A stretch of DNA of 5,443 bases from Candidatus Zhuqueibacterota bacterium (GTDB lineage Bacteria; SM23-31): positions 1 to 5,443 of the forward strand of contig JADFON010000160.1 of assembly GCA_022562855.1 (NCBI GenBank), read 5' to 3'. Below are positions 1 to 5,402 of the stretch, one piece after another. The notes beneath the pieces were generated by a model. It was not told where the DNA came from. It searched no databases and saw only the letters and a list, made by a program, of their open reading frames with translations. Both the position numbers and the translations under genes were made by a program. Numbering within the stretch: position 1 is the stretch's first letter; each line of letters starts with the position of its first letter.

Positions 1-411
1 ATTTCTACGTTCAACGAAGGAATAGTCGGGAGCAAAGAGATTGTAGTGTGGGTTGCTCATAGGATTCATAACAGAAATATATCCTGTTTCGGAAATAAAG
101 GCAAATGCCAAAGGTCCGAATTCTGCGGGACCATTGCCCGGTCTGCCGACAATTCTCACCGGTTCCCCGCTGCTGTTGAACACCTTTAGCCGGTTCTCAT
201 CGGAAACAATTATATCTCCGTTGTCCGCCACTACAAGATTTCTCGGCTGGGCAAGGAGAAAGTCGTCAAATTTTTCGTTGGTTCCAATTGACAATTCAAG
301 AGTGAGGATGTTATCTAATGGTGTTTTAAATAGTGTAACCTTTTCAGCAATATCATTGGAACAGCCAAGAGCAAGAAAAGTGAGAAATATTATATAATTT
401 CGATTAATCAC
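1..411 (-). CDS. 6-bladed beta-propeller lipoprotein, N-terminal part (C-terminus off the window)
   Basis: This is a partial gene running off the left edge; 137 residues are visible. The N-terminus has a short basic region, a hydrophobic stretch and a lipobox-like A-L-G-C with the candidate lipidated cysteine at residue 17, so a lipoprotein exported through the inner membrane is predicted. From about residue 56 the sequence has the propeller-blade pattern seen in NHL and 6-bladed beta-propeller proteins: PRNLVVADNGDIIVSD, then RLKVFNSSGEPVRIVGRPG and GNGPAEFG. Such proteins are frequent in Bacteroidota and relatives; their ligands are mostly unknown. I chose GTG at 411 because a GGA lies just upstream and it gives a compact signal peptide. 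GTG at 420, GTG at 453 and ATG at 489 are in-frame alternatives. The gene is separated from YjbQ by 323 nt and probably has its own promoter. The propeller call is fairly sure; the exact start is not. Confidence 0.72.
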   Translation of the reverse strand, partial: MINRNYIIFLTFLALGCSNDIAEKVTLFKTPLDNILTLELSIGTNEKFDDFLLAQPRNLVVADNGDIIVSDENRLKVFNSSGEPVRIVGRPGNGPAEFGPLAFAFISETGYISVMNPMSNPHYNLFAPDYSFVERRN

Positions 412-639
412 CGATTCCACATATTTACAATATCTTGTTGAATTAATTTTCACTACATCAACATAATGTACATTTTTGCTCAAAAACATGCAAGCGGTAT
501 TTAGGAATTGTTTCACAAATATGGAACTGATAACCGGGAAGAAGACCTTGGTTTTCGAAGATGTTATGTGGGGTTTTCTTCGAGTATTTTATAACGTATA
601 TTGAGGGTTGCTTCTTCGTTAAGGATTTTTAAAGCGGGG

Positions 640-659
640 GTCGGGACTGAAGTCTTGAC
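640..659 (+). repeat. Small hairpin, 8-bp stem with UGAA tetraloop
   Basis: GTCGGGAC (640-647) and GTCTTGAC (652-659) enclose TGAA. As plus-strand RNA the eight positions all pair, two of them as G-U wobbles. As minus-strand RNA those two become A-C mismatches, so the fold would favour transcripts reading left to right, against the flanking genes. It overlaps the first copy of the 17-bp direct repeat. It may be a degraded copy of a mobile palindromic repeat; that is inference. Confidence 0.45.
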
Positions 660-708
660 GCTGTGAAAAATATCATTCCCATTTGCATTATCTGATGTCT
701 TGACGCTG
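647..708. repeat. 17-bp direct repeat pair, 45-nt period
   Basis: CTGAAGTCTTGACGCTG (647-663) recurs as CTGATGTCTTGACGCTG (692-708) with one mismatch. The repeats lie immediately downstream of yjbQ and have no coding explanation. They could be operator-like sites, or the ends of a decayed repeat element. The sequence alone does not decide. Confidence 0.55.
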
Positions 709-734
709 CGGGATAGTTTCTGTTTAGCCTGATC

Positions 735-1139
735 TTATTTCGCCGAGCCGACAACCTGCACATATACTTTTCTTGTCCGGGGTCCGTCGAACTCACAGAA
801 AAAAAGAGACTGCCAGGTTCCGAATACAAGATCTCCCGATGATATTATCACTAACTCCGAAGAACCGAAAAACGAGGCTTTTATGTGGGCTGCCGAGTTA
901 CCTTCGGCATGCCGGTATCCGTCGGAAAGCGGGACGATTTTACTTGTTTCCATGATCATATCCCGTACGACGTCAGGATCGGCATTTTCGTTAATGGTGA
1001 CCGCCGCGGTCGTGTGAGGCACATACACAATACAGAACCCTTCTTTTACGCCGGTATCTCTTACAATCCGCCGGACATCGGAGTCGATGTTGACGAATTG
1101 AATCCGCTCTCGCGTAGAAACTGAAAATTTATGCAGCAT
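735..1139 (-). CDS. yjbQ: YjbQ/UPF0047 family protein (secondary thiamine-phosphate synthase-like)
   Basis: This 134-residue protein matches the small, single-domain YjbQ/UPF0047 family at full length (E. coli YjbQ is about 138 residues). Visible family signatures are YVPHTTAAVTINENADPDV (residues 39-57, with His42), the histidine-rich segment HAEGNSAAHIKAS (77-89, with His77 and His85), GTWQ (107-110), and CEFDGPR near the C-terminus. Family members are annotated as secondary thiamine-phosphate synthases because some show weak activity of that kind or complement thiamine mutants. The true physiological role remains unclear, so the product name is tentative while the family call is firm. The start is ATG at 1139; no Shine-Dalgarno is visible in front of it. 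The gene is flanked on both sides by spacers of over 200 nt, so it looks monocistronic. The cytosol is the expected location, as no signal peptide is present. Confidence 0.93.
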   Translation of the reverse strand: MLHKFSVSTRERIQFVNIDSDVRRIVRDTGVKEGFCIVYVPHTTAAVTINENADPDVVRDMIMETSKIVPLSDGYRHAEGNSAAHIKASFFGSSELVIISSGDLVFGTWQSLFFCEFDGPRTRKVYVQVVGSAK

Positions 1140-1157
1140 GATTGTAAAAGGATTCTA

Positions 1158-1186
1158 TCTATACGAAGATTTTTGAATAGTGATAA
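1158..1186 (-). promoter_or_regulatory. Possible sigma70-type promoter for yjbQ
   Basis: On the minus strand TTATCA (1186-1181) and TATAGA (1163-1158) are separated by 17 nt. Each matches four of six positions of the -35 and -10 consensus. Transcription would start about a dozen nt before the yjbQ ATG, giving a very short leader consistent with the missing Shine-Dalgarno. The region is AT-rich, so a chance match is quite possible. Confidence 0.25.
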
Positions 1187-1201
1187 TTTAAACTTGTTAC
1201 A

Positions 1202-1315
1202 TTTTGACACAGATTAACACTGATTCTTTATGAAAGACACAGATCAAAACCAAAAAATATTGAAAATCGAATCTGTGTTAATCATATCGAATCTGTGTCC
1301 GTCTGTGTCAAATTT
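1202..1315. repeat. Long imperfect inverted repeat made of CACAGATT-type units
   Basis: The left arm (about 1202-1250) and right arm (about 1262-1315) are imperfect reverse complements of each other. The outer ends pair perfectly over 11 bp (TTTGACACAGA at 1203-1213 with TCTGTGTCAAA at 1302-1312). The inner ends pair over 8 bp (ACACAGAT at 1237-1244 with ATCTGTGT at 1271-1278). Each arm consists of about three degenerate copies of the unit CACAGATTAA. A transcript in either direction would form a long interrupted hairpin. Repeats of this general type occur between genes in many bacteria; no coding function is evident. Here it occupies most of the spacer after the four-gene cluster, so it may also act as a transcript end or RNA stabiliser. 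Confidence 0.75.
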
Positions 1316-1358
1316 TTAATTGCCAAATAATAAAAATGAATTGATGTTGAAAACTAAT

Positions 1359-2474
1359 CTACACACCCAACCCGGCTTCTTCCACCTTTTTGAGAAATGC
1401 AATCTCGAAATAATCCGGGTTTTTCACCGTACAGCCCGCCGCAAAGGGGTTTCCGCCGCCAACGCTCATTTCTTCGAGAATCTCTCCAAGATCTATTTCG
1501 AGTTCGCCCCGCCTGATGGAGTATTTAAACCGGTTATTTTTTACCGGCACTTTCATCATGATAATGGAATCGATATTCCGGTCTTTTATGACATTTGAAA
1601 ACTCGCGAATAAAATTTTCGGACTGGTAGTGCGGCGTATAGATTATAGTGAGACCCCGAATCAGTTTTTCACTTTCGAAAAGATTGATTTCTTTTGCCAA
1701 TATCTTTTTATACTCAGCCGAGCACTTCTGCAAAAACTCGATCGCCTTGTTTCCTTCGCCTTTCAGCAGGTCTGCGAGGGAAAACTCCGGATTCATCAAC
1801 AATTGATAAATCACGGTTTCCACCCCTTTTGCACCGTTGAGGATACTCGGAGCACGGAACAATGCTGTCAATTCCCCGAAAACAGAGTCATGAATATTGT
1901 ACTTGTTCAGCGTTATATTCTTGATACGTTCGGTTATGTCCGCAAACAAATCAGGGTTGGATTTAACGATCTCAACGATGATCTCGATAGCTTCTTCAAG
2001 AGTATAATCCATAACCACAGCAATCCCTGTAAGATCCCGCATAAGCGCGGTAGGTTTTTTGACCGCTTTGTAAACGATATGCGATACACTTATATTTTGC
2101 AGTCCCGTTTCATGTGGATTGATGAGGATAACTTCATCTACCCGGTCGAAATCGCTGTAATACGACCTGAGGGTATTGAAAATGACAATATTGTTTTTGC
2201 CGGCGGATCCGAGTTTTCGAAAATCGGGAGATTTTAACTCCCGCGAGAGGCAGTTGTTCTGCGGCGGTTTGTCCCTATCTATCAGGTAAATCGATGCCGC
2301 GATCATCGCATCCGGGTTTTCGTCATAAAAAACGAAATCGAAATCGTAGTCGATATAGGGCTTTACATTTTCAAAATAGTTGTCCTGGTCGTAACCCATG
2401 ACAATCTTTAGTCCCGGGCGGTGAATAAAATTTGAGTCAGGTATTATGTGATGGTCTATAATTGTTACTTTCAT
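1359..2474 (-). CDS. Divergent DHH/DHHA1 phosphoesterase-like protein
   Basis: This 371-residue protein probably belongs to the DHH superfamily (metal-dependent phosphoesterases and nucleases such as RecJ and NrnA) but is far from standard. Supporting signs are INPHETG (118-124) followed by a hydrophobic SHIVYKAV segment, as in the usual NP-H motif, and a C-terminal GGGNPFAAG (339-347) resembling the DHHA1 signature GGGHxxAAG, with Asn replacing His. DENPDAMIAAS (51-61) resembles motif I (DxDxDG). A literal IDHH lies at residues 6-9, before motif I, whereas the canonical DHH follows motif I and precedes NPH; at that place the sequence reads VIFNTLRS. Activity is therefore uncertain: a rearranged, altered or inactive member. 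I chose ATG at 2474, 28 nt after the methyltransferase stop. A TTG start at 2585 would overlap the methyltransferase and adds nothing family-like. No Shine-Dalgarno is visible. It is the last gene of the cluster. Confidence 0.68.
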   Translation of the reverse strand: MKVTIIDHHIIPDSNFIHRPGLKIVMGYDQDNYFENVKPYIDYDFDFVFYDENPDAMIAASIYLIDRDKPPQNNCLSRELKSPDFRKLGSAGKNNIVIFNTLRSYYSDFDRVDEVILINPHETGLQNISVSHIVYKAVKKPTALMRDLTGIAVVMDYTLEEAIEIIVEIVKSNPDLFADITERIKNITLNKYNIHDSVFGELTALFRAPSILNGAKGVETVIYQLLMNPEFSLADLLKGEGNKAIEFLQKCSAEYKKILAKEINLFESEKLIRGLTIIYTPHYQSENFIREFSNVIKDRNIDSIIMMKVPVKNNRFKYSIRRGELEIDLGEILEEMSVGGGNPFAAGCTVKNPDYFEIAFLKKVEEAGLGV

Positions 2475-2502
2475 GATTAGAATAATACCATAAACGTTTC
2501 TT

Positions 2503-3150
2503 TTATTTCTCCCGTTCAACCGTTGCAAAAATATCTCTGCCGATGTAGCGGAGTTTGGGATTGGGAAGACCGGCGGCTTTGACAATATCCTTAATTTCGG
2601 CTTCGGTGTACATAAAAAGCGGGCAACGGTTCCTGTATCTCATTTTACGCTGCCAGGCAAGGATTCCGCCATCTTGCGGAAAGCTTATTACGACCTTTTC
2701 AGTTGTAATCGAAAAGACTTTTTCTAAAAATGGCGACGGCTCTTCAATATAATCCATAATACCCATCAAAACCGCATAATCAAACGATTCGTCAAATTCC
2801 CGCCTGTTAAAATCATCTACTATAAAAGAACATTTATGATCAACATTTGCCTCTGCGGCTTTTTTTGTTGCGAGATCGATCATATTTTGGGAAAAATCGA
2901 TTCCAAGTACCTTGCTTGCTCCATTCGATGCGAAAGACAGGGCATAATATCCCGGTCCGCAGCCAATGTCGATAACAGTTTTATTTTCAAGCGGTGAACA
3001 TTCTTCAAACGTCTTATCATACCGAAGCTTCATGCTTCTTCGGAAAAGGGTGTTGATTATTGTATTAATAACCGATTTTTGAGTGCCGTACAGGTCGTCA
3101 AAATCTGCCGCATACTTTTCAAAAAACTGCTTCGTATCGTTTTCATGCAT
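2503..3150 (-). CDS. Class I SAM-dependent methyltransferase
   Basis: This 215-residue protein has the Rossmann-type methyltransferase fold. The SAM-binding motif I is TVIDIGCGPGYYAL (58-71), the acidic end of the second strand is GID (Asp85), and the adenine-side acidic pair is FIVDDF (Asp112-Asp113). The N-terminus (EKYAADFDDLYG) resembles UbiG-like small-molecule methyltransferases. The acceptor cannot be read from the sequence; next to a polysaccharide deacetylase, a sugar or glycan precursor is a reasonable guess. The start is ATG at 3150, whose A is also the last base of the deacetylase stop (TGATG), a classic arrangement for translational coupling. A TTG one codon upstream is possible but unnecessary. 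No signal peptide or membrane segment is seen, so it is cytosolic. It ends 28 nt before the DHH-like gene. Confidence 0.9.
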   Translation of the reverse strand: MHENDTKQFFEKYAADFDDLYGTQKSVINTIINTLFRRSMKLRYDKTFEECSPLENKTVIDIGCGPGYYALSFASNGASKVLGIDFSQNMIDLATKKAAEANVDHKCSFIVDDFNRREFDESFDYAVLMGIMDYIEEPSPFLEKVFSITTEKVVISFPQDGGILAWQRKMRYRNRCPLFMYTEAEIKDIVKAAGLPNPKLRYIGRDIFATVEREK

Positions 3151-3998
3151 CAAACTAATCCAAAGTCGGCGGATTTATCCCGAAAATATCCCGCGAATGT
3201 TGTAAATTCAAAATCTTCAAGGATTCTATTTATCTTGCTTTCCGTAGTGCTTATATTTACGTATGATTTGAACCTTCTTTTGATATTCATTGGAAGTCTC
3301 GGATGCTGCGTGTCGATTTCACGCGGATGGATATAAAATATTACAGGTCGTTCTTCTTGCAATACTTTTCCAGCCATCCTCTTTATGACCGGATACGGGA
3401 AAAACCTCAGGTAACCGCCGCCAAAGAAACAGACCGGCTTTCCAAAAACATCTTTTACCGTAATAGGGAATTCAAGCAGCTTTCCATGTTTTCGTTCAAC
3501 AACGTGGGGAGCTTTTTTGTCCGTTTGTAATCCTCCGTGTCCCCGGTTGGCAGGAAAAACAGATGAATCGTACCGATAACCCGCTGCAATCAATTTATCA
3601 AAAAACCATGGTGTTTCTTCCGTAACGGAAAACCCCGAAGACCGGTATCCTGTTATCTCATTTCCCGTAATATTTTCGAGGATTTCTTTTACCCTTACAG
3701 CGTCATCAAAAAACTCCTGTTCGGTTTGTGAATACACCAGTTCATGCGCATAGCCGTGCGAGGCTATTTCATGACCCTTGTTTTGCGCCTCCGATACCAA
3801 ATGAGGAAATTTCTCAGCAACCCAACCGAGAAAAAAGCAGGTTACATGAACGTTATATTTATCAAATATTTCGAGAAGCCTGTTAAAATTCTTTTCGACA
3901 TGCGACTCAAGTGTATTCCAATCAGCTACTCCGGGAGTAGAGGGTAAATCAAGAATATGAAACCAGTCTTCAACGTCAACCGTGAATATACATTTCAT
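3150..3998 (-). CDS. Polysaccharide deacetylase, XrtA/PEP-CTERM-associated type (NodB + DUF3473)
   Basis: This 282-residue NodB-type carbohydrate deacetylase would remove N- or O-acetyl groups from a polysaccharide. Residues 5-12 read FTVDVEDW (motif 1; Asp8 and Asp11 as base and metal ligand). SHGYAH (80-85) supplies the metal histidines His81 and His85. GYRSSGFS (117-124) is motif 3 with Arg119. The C-terminal part has VIFYIHPREID (219-229, His224) followed by HPRLP and RRFKSYVN, typical of the DUF3473 extension in exopolysaccharide-linked deacetylases of XrtA/PEP-CTERM loci. No signal peptide is present because motif 1 lies at the very N-terminus, so it probably acts in the cytoplasm or at the inner face of the membrane. 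I chose ATG at 3998; a TTG two codons earlier is less likely. Only a weak, distant GGATGA precedes it. The stop overlaps the next gene by one base. Confidence 0.93.
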   Translation of the reverse strand: MKCIFTVDVEDWFHILDLPSTPGVADWNTLESHVEKNFNRLLEIFDKYNVHVTCFFLGWVAEKFPHLVSEAQNKGHEIASHGYAHELVYSQTEQEFFDDAVRVKEILENITGNEITGYRSSGFSVTEETPWFFDKLIAAGYRYDSSVFPANRGHGGLQTDKKAPHVVERKHGKLLEFPITVKDVFGKPVCFFGGGYLRFFPYPVIKRMAGKVLQEERPVIFYIHPREIDTQHPRLPMNIKRRFKSYVNISTTESKINRILEDFEFTTFAGYFRDKSADFGLV

Positions 3999-4032
3999 AA
4001 GCAAAGAATCATCCGCACAATTACTTTAACCA

Positions 4033-5157
4033 TCAGACTGCCACCCTGAGCGATTCGAACTCTGTCTTTATTCTCTTCAGACCCTCTTCGAATTTTTCAC
4101 GCGCCGGACCGAGATTGAGCCGGATGAATCCTTCCATACCCATTTGACCGCCGGGCACGACAAGCACATCCTGATTTAACCGGAATTTCTCCGCAAGTTC
4201 AATCGAGGGAATATCGGAGTTGTATTTTACAAACGCAATTGCGCCGGCAGTCGGCTCGATATATTCTAAAAAACCGTCGAAGCTGTCGACCCAATTCTTG
4301 AAATATTCTCTGTTTGATCCTATAATCTCCGCTGTCCGGGAGTAAAGTTTTTTCCTGTTTTCGGGTTTTAGTACGGTTTGCGCAATTTTGTCGCTGAGAA
4401 TACCGGGGGCAATTGTAATACTATCATGCCGCTTCCAGCATTCGGCGATAATTTCTGCCGGACCGACTACCCAGCCGATGCGTATTCCCGGCAGACTGTA
4501 TGCCTTTGAAAGACCGCTGGTTACGATAACCCTGTCCGACATACCCCAAAAACTTGCCGTTGTATCTCCATCCAGTTCCGCTCCCTGGTATACTTCATCG
4601 GCAATCAAGTATGCGCCGGCTTTTTCGATACCGGTTATAATTCGCTCCATAGATTTCCGTGAAAAAACCGAACCGGTCGGATTGTTAGGATTCGTTACAT
4701 AGAGCATTTTTATATTTTGAGAAATAGCGTTTTCAAAATCCTCCCAGTCAGGCTCCCAGGTATCACCGAAAATAAGCCTGAAAGGTAATATCTCAGCGCC
4801 GAAACTTCGCGCAACGGTCTCAAACTGCAAGTAATTCGGATGTTGAATTCCAACTCTGTCCCTTTTTTCAGTCAACGTGTGGCATACAATGAAATTCGCT
4901 TCCGAAGTGCCGTTCATCACTTCTATCTGGTCAATATTTGAGCCGGGGTATTGCTGCGCAATCAGTTCACGAAGTTCGGGGGTCCCGTTACTCTGGCTGT
5001 ACCCGAGAGGGATCTCTGCAAAATCCTCTAAATCCAGACCCATTTCCTGTAATTCGTTGAGTTTAACAGGATAAACCCCGCTTTCGGACAGATCGATATC
5101 AACGATATTCTCCCACGTCGACTGCATCCGTTCCTGTTCAAATGTATCCATTCTCAT
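4033..5157 (-). CDS. Class I/II (fold type I) PLP-dependent aminotransferase
   Basis: This 374-residue protein is a complete aspartate-aminotransferase-fold enzyme. Motifs in order: YSQSNGTPELRELIA (53-67), NGTSEANF (82-89), NPNNPTG (156-162) with the PLP-contacting Asn159, DEVYQG (187-192) with Asp187 that pairs with the pyridine nitrogen, SGLSKAYSLPGIRIGW (214-229) with the Schiff-base Lys218, and FIRLNLG (344-350) with the carboxylate-binding Arg346. All key residues are intact, so it should be active. Substrate specificity cannot be read; the fold implies an amino acid or oxo-acid substrate, not a nucleotide sugar as in the DegT/ArnB type. It is cytosolic and the first gene of the four-gene cluster, with 34 nt to the deacetylase start. 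ATG at 5157 is chosen because AAGGAG lies 6 nt before it; the ATG two codons later is less well placed. Confidence 0.95.
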   Translation of the reverse strand: MRMDTFEQERMQSTWENIVDIDLSESGVYPVKLNELQEMGLDLEDFAEIPLGYSQSNGTPELRELIAQQYPGSNIDQIEVMNGTSEANFIVCHTLTEKRDRVGIQHPNYLQFETVARSFGAEILPFRLIFGDTWEPDWEDFENAISQNIKMLYVTNPNNPTGSVFSRKSMERIITGIEKAGAYLIADEVYQGAELDGDTTASFWGMSDRVIVTSGLSKAYSLPGIRIGWVVGPAEIIAECWKRHDSITIAPGILSDKIAQTVLKPENRKKLYSRTAEIIGSNREYFKNWVDSFDGFLEYIEPTAGAIAFVKYNSDIPSIELAEKFRLNQDVLVVPGGQMGMEGFIRLNLGPAREKFEEGLKRIKTEFESLRVAV

Positions 5158-5163
5158 TGTGTG

Positions 5164-5169
5164 CTCCTT
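5164..5169 (-). promoter_or_regulatory. Shine-Dalgarno site of the aminotransferase gene
   Basis: AAGGAG on the minus strand lies 6 nt before ATG 5157, which fixes this start over the ATG at 5151. It is the only strong ribosome binding site in the window; the downstream genes have weak sites, none, or a coupled start. Confidence 0.85.
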
Positions 5170-5190
5170 ATGTCGATTATTGTGATTTAA

Positions 5191-5362
5191 ATCCCCCGCT
5201 TTCCCTCTTTAGTGAGTGTTACACAACCCAGGCTACGTAGTTCGGGTCGTCTCTGACCCGAACATTCGTGCTCACTGCGGGGTCAGAGACGACCCCGCAT
5301 ACGGATTTTGGAACCAATTATTTTGTTGAGCAACACCCCTTTTAAGGGGGAGCAAGGGGGAT
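5191..5362. mobile_element. MITE-like palindromic element with imperfect terminal inverted repeats
   Basis: The outer arms 5191-5227 (beginning ATCCCCCGCTTTCCC) and 5323-5362 (whose reverse complement begins ATCCCCCTTGCTCCC) match over roughly 38 nt with several mismatches, including a shared TGTT followed by CAACA-like sequence at the inner ends. Between them lies a pair of hairpins (5241-5298). The element is about 172 bp, has no coding capacity, and ends 21 nt before the Shine-Dalgarno site of the aminotransferase gene. The layout fits a miniature inverted-repeat element or a degenerate mobile palindrome. No clear target-site duplication was identified, and no transposase is in the window. 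It may have displaced or altered the promoter of the four-gene cluster. Confidence 0.6.
5241..5298. repeat. Twin 8-bp hairpins with complementary 6-nt loops
   Basis: Hairpin one pairs TTCGGGTC (5241-5248) with GACCCGAA (5255-5262) around loop GTCTCT. Hairpin two pairs GCGGGGTC (5277-5284) with GACCCCGC (5291-5298) around loop AGAGAC. The loops are exact reverse complements. Equally, the 16-nt core 5244-5259 is the perfect reverse complement of 5280-5295, so one long hairpin is an alternative fold. The three outer base pairs differ between the hairpins, yet pairing is kept in both. Confidence 0.9.
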
Positions 5363-5396
5363 GTTATTTGCTTTTTATCCGTATATTGCACGTAAT

Positions 5397-5402
5397 ATAA
5401 TA
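5397..5402 (+). promoter_or_regulatory. Possible -10 box reading rightwards out of the window
   Basis: A perfect TATAAT lies in an AT-rich stretch, with only a poor -35 candidate (TTTATC at 5374-5379, 17-nt spacer). If real it would drive a divergent gene beginning beyond the right edge. No start codon with a ribosome binding site is visible before the window ends, and this may well be chance. Confidence 0.2.

Larger units (their letters stand above)
412..734. other. Intergenic region between yjbQ and the lipoprotein gene, with short repeats
   Basis: No convincing gene lies in these 323 nt. The YjbQ-proximal half holds a 17-bp direct repeat (647-663 and 692-708) and a small hairpin (640-659), annotated separately. 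A perfect 7-bp inverted repeat, TCGAAGA at 555-561 and TCTTCGA at 577-583, encloses a 15-nt loop and is not followed by a clear U-run on either strand. On the minus strand the frame stays open for 56 codons after the yjbQ stop, down to TAA at 566-564, but has no ATG, GTG or TTG start. The part nearest the lipoprotein gene (about 412-540) is AT-rich and would be the natural place for that gene's promoter, but no good -35/-10 pair stood out. Confidence 0.6.

Noticed and set aside
53-397. Plus-strand open frame of 114 codons
   Set aside because: It is the antisense shadow of the beta-propeller lipoprotein, whose minus-strand translation shows a lipobox and blade repeats. The plus frame shows no family features.
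629-829. Minus-strand open frame of 66 codons overlapping the end of yjbQ
   Set aside because: It lies in a different frame over the conserved YjbQ C-terminus and has no recognisable domain or ribosome binding site.
773-1124. Two plus-strand open frames opposite yjbQ
   Set aside because: They are antisense to a clearly conserved gene, low in protein-like character, and have no start signals.
1202-1315. CRISPR array or simple intrinsic terminator
   Set aside because: The units are in opposite orientations, degenerate and without regular spacers, so this is not CRISPR. The hairpin is long, AT-rich and interrupted, unlike a compact GC-rich stem with a U-run.
1320-2237. Plus-strand open frames of 92 and 202 codons opposite the DHH-like gene
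   Set aside because: The minus-strand frame carries NPH and GGGNPFAAG motifs and continues an operon. The plus frames are rich in Phe, Arg and Ile as expected for shadows.
2475-2585. N-terminal extension of the DHH-like protein from TTG 2585
   Set aside because: It would overlap 83 nt of the methyltransferase in another frame and adds 37 residues without similarity to the superfamily. ATG 2474 fits the gene spacing.
4388-5074. Plus-strand open frames of 104 and 65 codons opposite the aminotransferase
   Set aside because: They are shadows of an intact aminotransferase with all PLP motifs on the minus strand.
5241-5298. Intrinsic terminator
   Set aside because: The stems are GC-rich but no U-run follows in either direction.
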